From: Siniperca chuatsi
Lineage: Eukaryota > Chordata > Actinopteri > Centrarchiformes > Sinipercidae
DNA length: 64,000 nt
Assembly (NCBI RefSeq): GCF_020085105.1
Contig: NC_058058.1
Span: 8,023,175 to 8,087,174 of the forward strand
Reading direction: 5' to 3'
Under the pieces are notes generated by a model. The model did not search any database and was not told where the DNA came from. It worked only from the letters and a program-made list of their open reading frames with translations. The translations under genes and the position numbers were made by a program. Positions within the stretch are counted from its first letter, which is position 1, and the number at the start of each line of letters is the position of its first letter. Below, in pieces: positions 34,407 to 48,800 of this stretch.

Positions 34407-34597
34407 TTCCCAGCACCGTTCCTCCCAGTTTCAGCTACTGCACTGCAGCTCTCTCTGCTGAAGACATGTCTGTCTGGGGCTATGAAAGAGCCATTGACCT
34501 CAGCTGTACTGTAGATATTACCAATGCAGAGCTTCCCAAAATGGATCCAAGCGATGTCCCAGGAGACAGTCTATTTTCTGTTGGCTGGATTTCCTGA
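34407..34597 (+). other. Orphan 3'-terminal exon-like open frame downstream of EVA1B
   Basis: An acceptor (ttgtccacag) precedes 34407. The open frame then reads PSTVPPSFSYCTAALSAED, MSVWGYERAIDLSCTVDIT and ends PGDSLFSVGWIS with TGA at 34595-34597. It needs one base from an upstream exon. EVA1B exon 1 ends with exactly one leftover base (G), so an EVA1B exon 1 to this exon splice would be in frame, giving a protein without the transmembrane helix. No family is recognised. It may be an alternative last exon, an exon of an unknown gene, or chance. Confidence 0.3.
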
Positions 34598-34959
34598 TCC
34601 TCCGTCTATGAAAAGGCTGATTATGTTACAACTGGAGCGCTTGTGTTACGTTACATAAAAGTGGCACTGACTGAATTGGAGATTGTTTCAGGATTTTAGA
34701 GAAAACAACTCTCAATCTTGACAAAATGAGACACTGGTGACCTGATGGTGTGTGCTCACTCTGTGACAGACTGTCACAATTGTTTTTGGTCCCTCTTTAA
34801 CAGATAAAACAACGTATTTAATATTGTTTTACCTCCTTGATACTTTTGAGTTTTGGGGATTTTATGAGAACTGCTTATAAACATCATTTTGAACTGATGA
34901 CATTTTTCAGACCCGCCAGCTTTAAACAAGACGAGTTGATCTGATGGTTTTTATTTTGG

Positions 34960-35130
34960 TTCTAGTACTTTTAAGTACAAATCTGAGGTACTTGCACTTT
35001 CTTTTCATGCCACACATATTGTACTTTTTACTTTACAATTATCTGACAGCGTTGGTAGTTACTTTATAAATTATAAATAAAGATTTTTGCATAAAAGTAA
35101 CCTATGAAGAGCTTGTAAAATATGCATTTC
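34960..35130. mobile_element. Fragment of CAGTGGTGGAA-family MITE
   Basis: It carries the subterminal text agtacttttaagtacaaatc and gaggtacttgcactttc, and lacks its other end. Confidence 0.45.
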
Positions 35131-35459
35131 TGGGCATTTTATAGGCAAAACAATCAAAAAATAATTTATCTATAATGAAAGTAATCATTAGTTGCAGCCC
35201 TATGATGCTTTATGGTTATTTAGTATTTTGTCACCTTCATGAAATGTGCAGTCCCACTTTGTGGCCAAGCTAAAAGTCACCACATCAATACTTTTATACA
35301 TATCGGGTTTTAATAAGGTCAGAAGAAAAAGAAATTAAGCAAACAAACTAGTTGATTTTTGCAACTATTAATATTTTTACACAGACTGCAGTGGGGTAGC
35401 CTATCTGAGACCCCAAACAATGAAGTAAATCACAAACCATTCAACACAGTAGGCTGTCT

Positions 35460-36899
35460 AACATTTCTACAGTCTGTTTATTTGTAGATCTCAAAAAAAA
35501 AAACAATCACTCACAAAATTGCCCTGAATCAAAGAAAACAAATCTATTGAAAATTAAAAGACAGTTACTTCAAAGCTCTTGAGAACAGTAAAAAAGTTTT
35601 CAGCTTCAGATTAAACACAAAAGAAAAATACAGTCCTACAGTTTAGTACATGCAGTGTGTACAGTCAAAAGTGGGACGAAGCAGCACAGTGAGATACACA
35701 AAACTAGTTATTCTAGTTTGTGTCAACTCCTCCTAAAAATATACACTTTCATCTTTGCCTTTGACAAAATGTTTTGTCACAAATTTTAGGGTTTCTCTTC
35801 ACTTTTTCATGTTCGTGTTCTCCGACAGAAGTTAAACTGCAGGTCTTTTTTTTGTTTGCGAGAATATTACTGTAACTGTTGTATTAAAAAAGAACTATAT
35901 TCAGTTTTTATTTTTCCCTCCCCCAGATGTTAAGATCACAATAATTTAGGTCGTATAATTCTATACATGTATTAGTCTTTTGTAATAACTATCCATTTTT
36001 TAAAATAAAAAAATCTAAACAAAAGGTAGCCACTTACCTAAATTTATATGACAGAGGCAGAAAAACCTACGTTTGTTCAGTCTAAAGCAAATCAGGGGAT
36101 TTTTGGTGCCAATTCTTTACAATTTACACTTGTTTTTAACTGAAAACACCCACAATCAATGAGAATATACTGTAGCACACACACATAAAAATGTCTTCAC
36201 TGCCTACAGGTGAAGTGGCACTATATGAAAAAGCTGGCATAATATAAGTGACAAACACCAGTCGTTCAGGGATTCAACAGATAGTAACTTTCATGTTTGA
36301 TAACTTGACGATCATGAGCCCTGAGCCCACTTCTGATTGGTCCCGTGGAGCGAGGTATGAATCAAACGTTTCATGCAGTAACATCAAATATTTATCACAG
36401 CCCCAATACAAAGAACAAAAAACAATGACATGGACATCGTCTAATGCCTTCCTACACTGACAAACAGGTACAGAGTTGTGCCTCTCCTAGCCGAGGCTGT
36501 ACCCTCAAACAGATTACATATTACTGTATTATTATTTTCTAAGGCACAAATGATTTTCTCATGCTTTCAGAGAATATTAATATTTGAACTCTATTGTCTC
36601 AGTAATGTCTCCTTTAAAAAGATACAATTAAGTCGACCAAAAACGAAACTCACCATCACATTAAAAAAAAAAAAACACTCTGAAATGAAGCTAACCTCAC
36701 ATACTAAAGTAACAGAGTGCTGCTCTTCATTCAAGTCAGTTACAGTTCTTTCTTCACTTTAATAGTGAGAAGGCTCAAACTCACTGAACACATTTTAACC
36801 ATTAAATGATGGGATGACATGGAGGGGAAAATAAAGAAGAACCCCTTCATCCTCGCTGTAACCGCCCGAGAATATGTAGATGATGATGGAGTAAGTGGT
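35460..36899 (-). other. thrap3: Probable THRAP3 3'UTR
   Basis: About 1.4 kb below the THRAP3 stop, free of recognisable repeats, with minus-strand AATAAA at 35477-35482 and another near 35896. Freedom from repeats in a repeat-rich window fits a long 3'UTR. It is convergent with EVA1B. Confidence 0.45.
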
Positions 36900-39800
36900 C
36901 TACTGCTTCGGGGCTGCGACGTCTCCAGCATTCTTGGTGTCTTTACGGTCTACTTCAATGTTGTCGTCTCCAAGCTCCCCCTCTTCTCCTCCCTGGAACA
37001 TGTCGTGGGTCCACTTCGGGCTGCTGCCTCCTTTACGGTAGACGAAGCGTCCCCGGCGGGCCGGGAAGGAGCCCCGGCCTCTTCCGCGGTTGTCTATCCA
37101 GGTTTTCTCGCCATCACGATCGTCATGCTGGAAGGCGACACAGGCAACGTTAAAGGTCAAGATGACGATAAGAAAAATCATAAGTCCTTTACACAGCAGG
37201 ATCATTAACACAAATGAAGGGGCTTGCCCCACCCCCCAAAACTCAACTCTGGACCAACTTAAAACTTCTTGATATGTATTTACGAGCCCCTTCTTCAGTC
37301 AAGATTACAGCCTTTACTCCGGTTAAAATAATCATCAAATACTTAACAATAATTGTGATTCAACTACACTTCAGTTTATAAAAGCTTTATATTGGCGTCA
37401 GGTGGTGTTTTCAAGGAAAAATTATCTGTTTCCTGTGATGCAGTTTATGTGACTGGAAGCAGAAATGACAAATTGTTTTGATATAGACAGGAAAGAACTG
37501 GGTTCTATGCTGGTTCATGTAAGTTTAAAAAGTTAAAACGTCTAACTAATCTTTTTTAAAAAGGAGTATTGCTACAGTGGAGCTTTAAGACATTGATAAA
37601 CTCTTTGTTCTTCAAATTCCAACATTGAGGAAGTTGTTTCAGTCCATATATTTTATATTTGGATGTGAATATATCCAAAAACATTAAACATGAGGACTAC
37701 AGTGGTTTTTGACTGGCCTACACTCTAACTGTTAAATTGAGCATTAATAGGAACATATCAATTAAAGTCAAATCAAAATGGGGGGATTTGTGGGGGTAAA
37801 ACAGTTAATAAATAATAATAACTATTAAGAGTTAAGCCCTTAAAACTTCAGCTAATCTGCTTCATCACAAGTATGTGGGTGCGGTTCGATGAACAGATTT
37901 GACTGACAGCAACATGAGCAAACGACCCCACAACCGTCATCACATTTTGATTCAAATGTTGCTAAATACTGCCCGGTGCATGTCGCCCACTTCAAATCAA
38001 AACAGCACAAACAGAAATCCCATGTGAAATAAACAAACCTGGTTCAACTTTGGCAGAAAATTACGTTGAGTGGGTTGATGGGCCTTTTTCACAGCAGACA
38101 TTTTGACATGTCATAGTAGGAAAAGCACAGGTGTTACTGATAACATTAACAAGGGCTCTTTTCTATTAAAAAGTGTCCCAGAAGTCATGACAGTGAGCCA
38201 GCATGCACAATACCAGGACCCTGAAAGAGAAGCAGCTACATGAAATTCAGCCATCATTCATTTTAATATGATTTCATTTCTACTGTGACATGTAGTGTTG
38301 CACGGTATACCGAAATTTAGGTACTTTTTAGAGAAGTTTTTGGTACGGTGGTTCGGTATTAGAACAGTACTTGTTGCAGGTCAAATGTGTCTCTGGTGTA
38401 CGTGATCGAGAGGATTAAATGTATAATTTGTCTCAATCTCCACTAGGTGGCAGTACAGGCAAGGTAGCCAAGTGGGGGTCTCCCTTGGTTAAATAGCTCA
38501 ACAGCTTAGGGCTACTAGCTACATGTCACTTCTAAACTACGGTGGCTCTATAGTGTCAGACAGAACGGCCCATAAAAAAGACACACTCCCACCATAAATT
38601 TAGCAAACATAACATTGCTCATAGTGAACATAATGCCCCTAGATTTAAAAAATGTGATTGGGTTGCTGGAGTAACATTTAAGTGGAAATGGCCTGTTGGT
38701 AGAGTCACGGTTTGTTGTTTTGGAACTATTCATAGAATAATACATGGTCATTGTGCAGGGCAGGTCTAAAATACATAGTATATTAAAGTACCCCTCCACT
38801 CAAAAATGTGTTTTTACTATGTTTAATTCTCCTAAAATGTCAGACCTTGACTTTACTGACTTGTATCTGTGCAAAGTTTGTCACTAGAGAGGTGTTTTCA
38901 CATTCCTCTACTGAAGGGGGAGATGTCTGTACACTTTCCTAAAATCTGAGATTCAAGCGGACTCTGACTAGATTTGGGACGGCACAAATTTGAAAGCCAA
39001 TCGCAACGCCACCGCCAAAGAAACCTGAAATCTTCAGAGCAGAGCGGACTGGTCAGTACAGAGAGCCAGAGTTTGCACAAAGTTAGCTTAGTGAAAGTTT
39101 TGACAGCAAACATGATAGTGTGCAGTTTTTGGATGTAAACCGGACCCTGGAGCTTCCTTCAACTATCTACTAACGTTATGTAATAATGTGAAGACGCCGC
39201 GGTGGTGGGCGGCATTCAGAGATCCAGAATTTGTCAATGAGGGAGAAAGAGTAGATGTGCTTCCAGCCCCTTTTCAGAGTTTTTATTTATTTTTTTACTT
39301 TTTATGTGGGATAACCATGTTAAACTAAATATTAATCATAGCAGAGTATTTTTACATACTTTAAAACGTGTCTGGAGGGGAATTTTAACATTTGACCCAA
39401 GATCAACCTTTGTGGACATTCTGTTTCAGATCTATTAGGTATCGAGTCAGAATCAGTATCGTTTCAGTTGTTTAAAATATCGAGTGCCGTGATATTTAAC
39501 TTGGTATTGGTATCAAAGTCAAAATTTTGGTATTGTGACAACACTAGTGACATGTCAAAATGTCTTAAGTGAAAAAGGCCTATGTTTTACTATTTAAACA
39601 TCTATGTATGCCACTAAATGAATTAGCAGCTTCAGAGACACACCAGGTAATACTTCCTGCTCTTGGGAGTGTATTCAGGGTCCCACTCCTCGTCTGGAGG
39701 GCGGACTGGAGGATTCATATTGGCAGGATTTCCATTGCTGTTGTTGCCAGGATAATTTCCCCTGTTCCAACCTCTCCCTCTGACTCTGGGGAACTGAGAG

Positions 39801-42800
39801 CAAAACAACAGGCGGATTTAAACTTGCAGTCAAGGGACAAACACATTTTCCACAATAAGATGGAAGAATATTTTACAAACTTGGTCCCAGTCAAGAGTCA
39901 AAAAATCGACCCAGGGACGATGACAACGACAGAACACACAAAGAAAAGCCATACTGATGGAAATCAGGCATTTGTTTAGTGATGAGGTGAAGTTCCACTG
40001 ATTTGCGCTACATTACCTTAATAAAAATCAGGTAGTGCATGGAATATGTATGATAGTGTCATCATCATTATCATCATCATCCACATTATGTTCCTTTAGC
40101 ATTAGGAGGAAGGAACAGAGCAGAGAAGCGTAGTCTACTGTGATGCCATTAGGACAGAGAATTGCAAGAAGATGAGATGTCAGTACCTCAGTGCAAAAAA
40201 CAAATACAGCAGAAGAGTTGAAGAAAGAAACAGACAGGAACTCACAAATCCGCGGCCTCGGCCTCTTTCTGTGTTGTGGCCCTCGTAATCTCGAGGGCCT
40301 CTGTCTGCGGGCCCACTGTAGTCCCGTGGAGGATATCGTGGGTGACTATAGCCCTCCTCCGAGTGCTCCATCCCCTCTCCCATGTACTCCTTACCTCTGA
40401 AAGGTGGAGGATAAGGGGATGGAGAGGATGAAGAGGAAGAGGAGGATGGAGAGCGATCCCGCTTTTTCTTACCCTTCCTATGAGCACAAACATAAAGGCT
40501 AGATGTGAGTGTCAGAAAAATGGCAGAAAAATTTGTTTTACAGTCAAAACTTTTGAAGTTTCAAGGTATAATGTGCAGGCTGTAGAACGCTTGTAGAGTG
40601 GTTACAATGGTTACAGGAGACATGACTGATGTTTTCACCTCTTCCTTCTTCACAAAAAACAACAAAACATCCTAAATCTACCTTTAAATAAAAATGTGCT
40701 AACTGTCTCATGCTTCAAACATGCTTGTCTCTTCACACATTACATTTTCTGCAGTATCCAGCACAACACAGGCCCCTCTACCAATATCCAACCTAGACTC
40801 AACCTCTGCTCTGTGAATTGAAAATAAATATTTGATGCATTTGAAAAAAAAAAAACAGCCAAAGATAAAATAGGAAAATGGAGGAAGAAAAACAGCCCCT
40901 TGCAGTGCTTAGATTTTGTATATTGAAATTTTAGACAGTTTTATTTTGGAAGCACTAACACCTTTGGCCAAAAGTGTCTCCGGTAAGTGGAGACTCTACT
41001 TGCCTTACCACACAGGCATAGTGTTGTAAGTTTTAGCCATGCCATGGTGTGCCAAGCTTTAGGTGTTTACAGCCTTACAGCAGTTGGGTTAACTGCACTG
41101 ACCTGCAATATTATGGCCATGTTTGGGAGCAGGCTGTAGTTGTGGTGCAGAGTTTTGTTCCATTTCTAAATTAATGTTGGGACTTTAATCTAACAGCTGT
41201 TTTCTGATCCACTCTCAATCAATCATGTCAGAGCTGTATTTTCTATGTTACGTGACTGCTCATGCCAATTCAACATATCCTGCTGCTGCTTCAAGGAAAC
41301 GCAATGTATTTTTCATTAATCAAATTCCTGTCTAGCAAACAATTGTACTATATAATGCGATGAGCAGCTACTGTGTGTCTTAAGAGGCACCGAACTCTTT
41401 GCAGTGGAAGGGTGTTAAAAGTATTCTGAAAAGAAGAAGAGATGATGAGGTGGTAATCTTGATGGTCATCCCTCTAACATGGCAACATGCCCCCTCTAAC
41501 AACTGTAACCACTCCTCCAAATATTCTGCAAAAATTCCCTGTTTCTCACATGAACACAGCATTGCGTCGACCTCTAGTGGAGTTGCTGAGACAACAGACT
41601 AAACGTACTTGGATTTCTTGTGGTGTTTCCCAGATTTCTCAGAGGACTTCTCTCTGCTTGGTCCTCGGGAGCCTCCTGGGCTCCTGCCCCCTTCCCGCTT
41701 GTAGACGTGCTCCTTCCCAGGAAACCTCTTACGCCTTTCAATATCCAGGCGAAGGTCCATCACGTCGCCTTTGAACTTTTGGCTTGGATCCTGGAGAGAC
41801 ATGTGTTTATTAGCCACTACAGCAGCTGTTTGCAATATTGATTGGCAATTTTTGAATGAAGCAATCAAGCACACATATTCCCACATATTCTAAAATGCTA
41901 TACTGGTGACAAACAAATAAAAAACAAATGCATATCTGCAGTACAAATAAAGATGTACAACATAAATAAGCACTGTGTTCCCTCTTGTGGTTAAGAGAAA
42001 ATGTGAATACTGACAATTATTACATTACACATTACTATGATGGGTAATTTGGCACAAATGCAGTAAAACAAAGAATAATACAAAATGCTTACTTCTTAAA
42101 AAAATGACTTTTCATAATTCAATATAAAAGTATTTGTAGAAACCAGCAGCATGCATGTAGCTTATTAAAATAAATAGAATTTTACAGTTTTTTTTGCGGC
42201 TTGATTTTTTTCTTTTTAGGAAAAATACTTACAAGGTAAAGGCACTGATAAGCGTCCCTTGAGAGGCTTGGACTCAGGATCTTAATTCACTTCCTTTTAG
42301 CCTTTGCTTGGGTTCGTACATACCCAATCAATAACCATATCTCATAGGCTGGGGGGCTTGCTTGGCACTTACAAAACACATTTGGGCTCTTTTGATTTAG
42401 AAATATGCATCCTTTGAAAGAAAAGCACAAAGCTGAACACTGCTGCTTAGGATCGTCTCAAATTTGCTTGTTCCAAATACGTCAAATTTCAAAAGGGCTG
42501 GTCACCTTGTAGCTCGTTTCCTCCATATCCTCAAACAGGTGAGAGTGCCTCTTAAAGGCACTGGGGGAAACATCGATTCTCCTAAGAGAGGAAGAAAAGC
42601 CCTGATGTCAGTAGGCAATGAGAATGCACAATGGAAATGCTTTGTTAAATAAATGACTGATGATCAGATAATTAGACGTCGTAGATACCTGTGGATTTCT
42701 GGGCTCTTCCTTGGCTTCATCATTTCTATCTCTGCAGCTTTTCTTTGGTACATGGCAAACCGCTCACTTAAAGTCATGTCTGAGGATTGGAAGTGTTGAG

Positions 42801-45800
42801 CTGCAAATAAAGAACAAAAAACTATTATTCCATATACAGCAGCACCAGCTGTGGTAACTAACATATTAATGTTTTGAAATGTCCAGCAGATCTCGTCAAC
42901 AGTCCAAACTCCTGCTGTCTTGTTATCTTGAGTCTGTAGAGTCTGGACAAAACCAGCACAGATCATACTATACCTTTGATGTAATGCACAATTGAGACTA
43001 TGTGCTGAGCAAACAGCTCAGAGGGGCTGCGACGGAGCTGCGCTGTCTGAATGTGCTGGAAAATGGAACGAAACTCTGGATCTTTCTTAGTAGGATTGAC
43101 CAGATCTCGGGGCATGAGGCGATCTTTAGACAGGGAAGAGCTGAGAGAACAGAAGAAGTGAGGAACAAGTACAACAAGGCTTTAAAGCAAAAATATCTAC
43201 CATATTGGCCAAAATATAGGACGAGGGGGTTGTATTATATTCAAGGATTGTTACTGCGTATTCACGCCATCAGATACTTTCTTTGAATAGAATTGGTACA
43301 AACTACCTGGGCCACCAGATCCTACAAAGTGCGTTTCCAACGGTAGTTTATTAGTTTTTATGTGCATTTTGTAATGTTCCTCAAATACATGAAACAAACA
43401 TAAATGCTATATTTCCATCATGTTTTCTACATGGTTTTCCACTGTTTGAGATTTGACTGCCGCTCTTTTAATTAAGTTAATTGCGCCCTCTTCTTCTGGT
43501 TTCTGGTTTAATGGCACCCGACTGGAGACTTTAGCTCCACCACCTGTAACAGCAGTGGATGGAAACGTGCATTAATTTGCATTTTCTCTGGAAATTTCAG
43601 TTAACAAAATTGTGCTACATTTGGATGCAAACTTGATTACAGAAAGTGTTGCATTATGAGTTGTTTGTAGTCTTAATGTTGCTAGGCTAGCAAAAGTATT
43701 TTTATAGTGTGTCTGTTAGCCCTAATGGTTTTTAGTTAGCCCAGTTTAACCTACAGGAGTTTCTGATGGTCGTGTGACTAGTTTTTCTGCGACAGAGCAG
43801 ATAAATTCCTGACGAGAAAATGAGTCAAAAGCTTAAAAGGCTGCAAGGACGAGGATCTGTTAGTTGAAATTGTTTTGTATCTTGGAAGAGAGGGGTCGTC
43901 TTATATTCGGGCCAATACAGTAACATCGCAGTGTACAGTATATGAATGGACATTACGACACATACCTGGGCATGTCTTCTAAAGAACCGATTTTGAGTTC
44001 AAAGTCCTCCCTTGATGCAGACATGTGTCGTACAGGTGACTCCTCACGAGATGGGAAAGCTCCAGGGAACAGCGGCGGAGAGGAGGGACTCCTTCTGGAC
44101 TTCTCCTTTTCTTTCTTCTCCTTCTTCTTGGCCTTCTCCTCTTTCTTGGAGCTGTGCTTGCGGCTTCGGTACAACTCCTCATTCATGTGATCTATGGGTT
44201 CTGCCTCTTCTGCATCTCTCCGGCTTTTCTCCTTAACTGACAGGTAGGATGTTGAATAGCTTGGCTCATCCCCCCATTTCCCGAAAATGTCCCGAGCTGT
44301 GAGGGTGGTTTTGATCTCGCCATCCTCCTCAATAGCCCTCTCTTTCAGCCCGTGAGACTTGAGGAACTCCTCTTCTCCAGCATCAAAGAAAGGCATGGTC
44401 TTGTCTTCCTTGGAGTCGCTGAAAGAAGTGGACGAGATGTTGAAAAGTTCTCCAGACTTGCTTCCTTTCTCTAGTTCTCTGGCTGTGGCGCTCTGCTCCT
44501 TATCGCGACCGTTCTCCTTTTCCGCAGCCTGCTTTTTGATTTTACTCTCAGCCAAGAACCTGAAACAGAGAACCAAACTGAGCTTTAGTAACTGCAACGC
44601 CAGGCACATGACTAATATGCTTGTTTTAATAACAACACTTCAGACTGAGATGAACAATGCAAGACGGGAAAAACAAGACTACAACAACTGAAAAAGAAAC
44701 ATGTAATACACAGAAAGGATGGGCATGTATAAAACCAGACGGTAAAAACTGTATTTATTGGATTATTAACTTCTGTCAACTATAAGTCTAATCTTTTCTC
44801 CTTCCTTGCTCCAAACTGACAAGGTACTAATGCACATGCGCAAGGAAAAGCTGTTGAGAGAATTACTTGCATACTTTACTGACTAAGTTTAGTTACTGAA
44901 CTGATTACGTGTTGACAGTGTGCCAAAACCTTTTCATGTGTTTTTGTATGTAAAAGAGAAATATTGCTCTCTCTCTCTACATATCCTGGCCTTAAAAATG
45001 TAGTATCAAACTCCAAAGATTTCCAACTGCTCTCACAAACTCAACAAACATTTACAGGAATTGTAGTTTTTCAGTGCCAATGGGGTGTTCTTTGGAAAAA
45101 TATTTGGGACATTATTCTCAGCCACTTCTATTTCCCCAGTCAAATTATTCTTAAAAGTAAAAACAAGAACTTCAAATCCCTACTGCCTGCTGACTGCTTG
45201 CCAGAACGGCAGATCCTGTATGATAGATAAACCTAAAACGTGTCCACTGAATTTTTGCAGCGGCAGACTGGCTGCTGGTTTTAATTCCTAATCTTGATAA
45301 TTTCTAAAAAAAATTTATTTAAAAAAATAAAAATGCCCATCCCTAATACATACAGTAAAGACCAGGACTCACAAGGCAATAATTATACTCACGTAACCAC
45401 CACATCAAAGGACAACAGCCGGCTACATTTTCAATGCACTTAAAATCAGGAGTCTTATGTATTCCTTTTTAACCTGTATTCTTCCAAGGATCTTTGAAAC
45501 AGGCTAAACATGTTTAAAAGAAAAATAACGTTCACAATTTGTTAGGAAAATTAAAAAGAAAAACAATGTAAATACATTCAAATAACTAAAAAATGAATAG
45601 ACATACTTTTTGAAGGCAGCAGAGATCACAGTCTTATCTTCAGGTGGCAGCTTTGCATCTTCTTTTGAGAAGAACCCAAAGCCACTGAAGGAGGCGGTTT
45701 GTCCTGACTTTGTGGGGCTCTTTGCTGGAGGGGACGACACGCTGCCGATGGTTTTCCACAGAGGGCCGCCACTCCCGGGCCCTTTACCCTCAGAACCAGT

Positions 45801-48800
45801 GGAAGCATCCTCTTTCTTAATCTCTGGGCTGGTTCGTTTAGGGCTGGTGTCATAGTCAATCCATTTACCTCCAGATGCCTTCTCGATGTCGCTGCCGTCT
45901 GCTGCCTGACCCGATTTCTCTGCTTGACTTTCTGCTAGCTTGTCCTTAGCATCCTTGGAGACAGGCTTGCCCTTGTTGCTGCGATGATGTGGTGATGAGG
46001 ACCGGGACCGCGAGGAGTAGCTTGAGTGCCTGGAGCGTCGAGATCTCCCTGAAGACGAGCGGTCAGAGAGGCGGGATCGGCTCCGGCTGCCTGAGCGCTT
46101 CCTAGGTGTGCGGGAGCGTGAGCGCCCCCTCCTGGGGCTATGTGGGTGGTGGTCCTGGTCATGGTGGCGATCGTGCCAGCCTCCACCGCCACCCTGCCAA
46201 TTGGCCTTATAGCCATAGCCGCCGCCGCCGCCTCCTCCTCCCCTGTTCTGGTAATGACCACGTTGGTAATAGCCTCGGTTTCTGCCACGGTAGTAGTAGG
46301 GCCTCCGGTATCCACGGTTGTAGCCTCTGAAGCCACCTCTGTTGTTCTGATAGTCCCTGGTAGGATAGTTTCTGTAGGATGGAGAGTGAGAGCGAGAGCG
46401 GGAACGAGACCTAGAACTGGATGAGAGACAAGAGAGAAAAGACACAAAGAAAATTGTGTTATTGAGGGCTAAGGATGTGGTGTGCCCTAAAACAATTTTC
46501 AACCTTTCAAGCCAAGAGCCACACAGTCCGGACTAGTGTTCAACCGATATGGGTTTTTCAATGGCCGATGCTGATATTTCGAGAGAAGGGCAGCAGATGG
46601 TCGATATATAATGCCGGAACGTGACTGGTATTTAAGGGAGAGCGGGGTACAGTATGTCAGAAGCGACGTCATTCAACTGCATTATTCTATACATTATAAC
46701 ATAATATATATTTAACACTAGTCAGTAACAGTTTTAGATTAGATTTACTGTCATTTAGGATGGGAGAAACGTGTTACCATTTATAAAAGATGATGGTGAC
46801 TGAGGAAATTTAAGCAAACGTTTACAGCAGGATGCATGAGAGTTAGGTACAGGGTCCGAAACTAACTTTTTCACCACCTTCCCAAAATTCACAAGGGGGA
46901 GCGCTAACATCATTCCACAGCAGCCACACTGGACAAAAGACTGAATGAACACCAGAAACAGACATCAGCTGTCTGTGACCACCAGACCAAAACTGCTCAC
47001 AGCATCAACTGGGAGGAGGTCAAAGTCATCAACCAGGAGGACATTCACATCTCCATCTGACCATCTTGAGAAACAACAACTTGGACAACAACAACAACAA
47101 CAACAACAAGTTGGACCTTATGTTGAGAGATTTTTTTGGTCAAACTGCGGTCTTCAAGGTCAAGAATAAACCTTCAAGCTCTACTTCTCTTACCGTTGAG
47201 CTGCCACCGAGCCCAAACTGACAGAACTTACATTAAAAAATAAAATGTATTTCCTCATTCAGAGCCAATTGTAACGGACAACAAAATGTCCTGGATTAGC
47301 TGCATAACAACGCACTAACAGTAACGACTGCAAGAGTTGGAGTCACTCTACTAAACCATCCACATGACCCTAGAATGATACTGAAGGATCAAGGGTTCCC
47401 AGAATTTATCTTTGCAAAAATCCACAAATAGATATGATTTAGAAGATGTTGATGAAGCCCAATCGCAGAAGCTTTATTAGCTAGTTTCTTAGTTATTAAA
47501 GCTGACACAATTACTCAATTAAATGATAAAGAAAATTAAGAAGCAACAACTTTAAATAATCAATTAATCATTTGTCATTTTTAAACGGAATTCACCGGCT
47601 CTAACTGTTCAAATGTGAATATCTGCTGGTCTTCGTTGTCTTGTATAATAGTAAATTCAATATCTCTGGGGTTTTTTGGCTGTTGGTTGGACAAATTAAG
47701 CAATTAGAAGACGTCGCCTTGGGCTTTGACAACTCGCAATGGACATGTTTTCACCATTTTCACAAGTTAAAAGCAAATCGAGTAATCCAGAAAATAAAAT
47801 CAGAAGATTAATAGACAATGAAAATAATTGTTAATTGCAACCCTATATTACATTATACGCTTACAAAAGACCATTTAAAAAGACAGGACTGATAATTCAG
47901 TTATCTGACCAGCAAATGGAGCCCATGGAATATGCTCTTTGCAACAGTGGAGAGAAGGAAACTTCTCAAAACAACAACATTAAAATAATAACTATAAACT
48001 ATTCCTTGTTTTGTGTGGACCCGCAGGTGTACACAATGGCCCCTGGTGGTCCCAAAACCATATTTTGGGTAGCCTTGACAGGAGGCAGAGACCTACTACT
48101 GCCCATGTGTATATCAAGTCAAAAGGGGGCAATGTAAGCTCAGTGATGGGAAGTATCTCCACCGAGCACAGCCAGCTCATCCTGACTGTCAAAGGGTCTG
48201 TGTGTTGCTCTGTCATTCACACTGAGTGACATAAACAAAAACTTATACTTAACTATATATATCACACAGATTAAAGATCTACACACTGTCCAATGTATAA
48301 TTTCTAAAACAGCTGCTACACTGAGAGTGAGCTTAATGCGATGTCAACTTGATGACAAAAGACGTGATGACAGACAGCAAACTAATCATCATAACATTAT
48401 ATCTGCAACTGAAAAAACCCACCTACAAAACGGCATACTGTAGCTTCACTTACGAAGGACTAGTGTGCAAACCTTTCTATTCCAGAGAAATGTCAAGTAG
48501 CATGTAAATTCAGGGATAGGAGGACATAAGAAATGCTGCCTGACGCAATCAAAACACTGCACCTGTCCTAATGTAAAGTCATAGACAAACCATCACATTT
48601 GCAAGTACATGCCAGCTACATTAGTGCAAACACAGAATTATCATTTCTCTGCTTACCCACCTTTTCATCGGAACAGAGCAGCCCTGGACTGTGCTGCAGT
48701 ACACACAAAATACAGTGTACTCCTACAAACAGGAGCGTCTATGTTGCCTCAATGTATGTGTACACCCAGGACACACCTGCTCTAATCCACAGAGGGAGGA

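Noticed and set aside
46140-46424. 94-codon hydrophobic plus ORF
   Set aside because: Antisense of the Gly/Arg-rich THRAP3 exon; its Ala/Val content is the complement of Gly/Arg codons.
46945-47169. 75-codon ORF with a Gln run
   Set aside because: The Gln run comes from a (CAA)n microsatellite next to a possible retroelement scrap.
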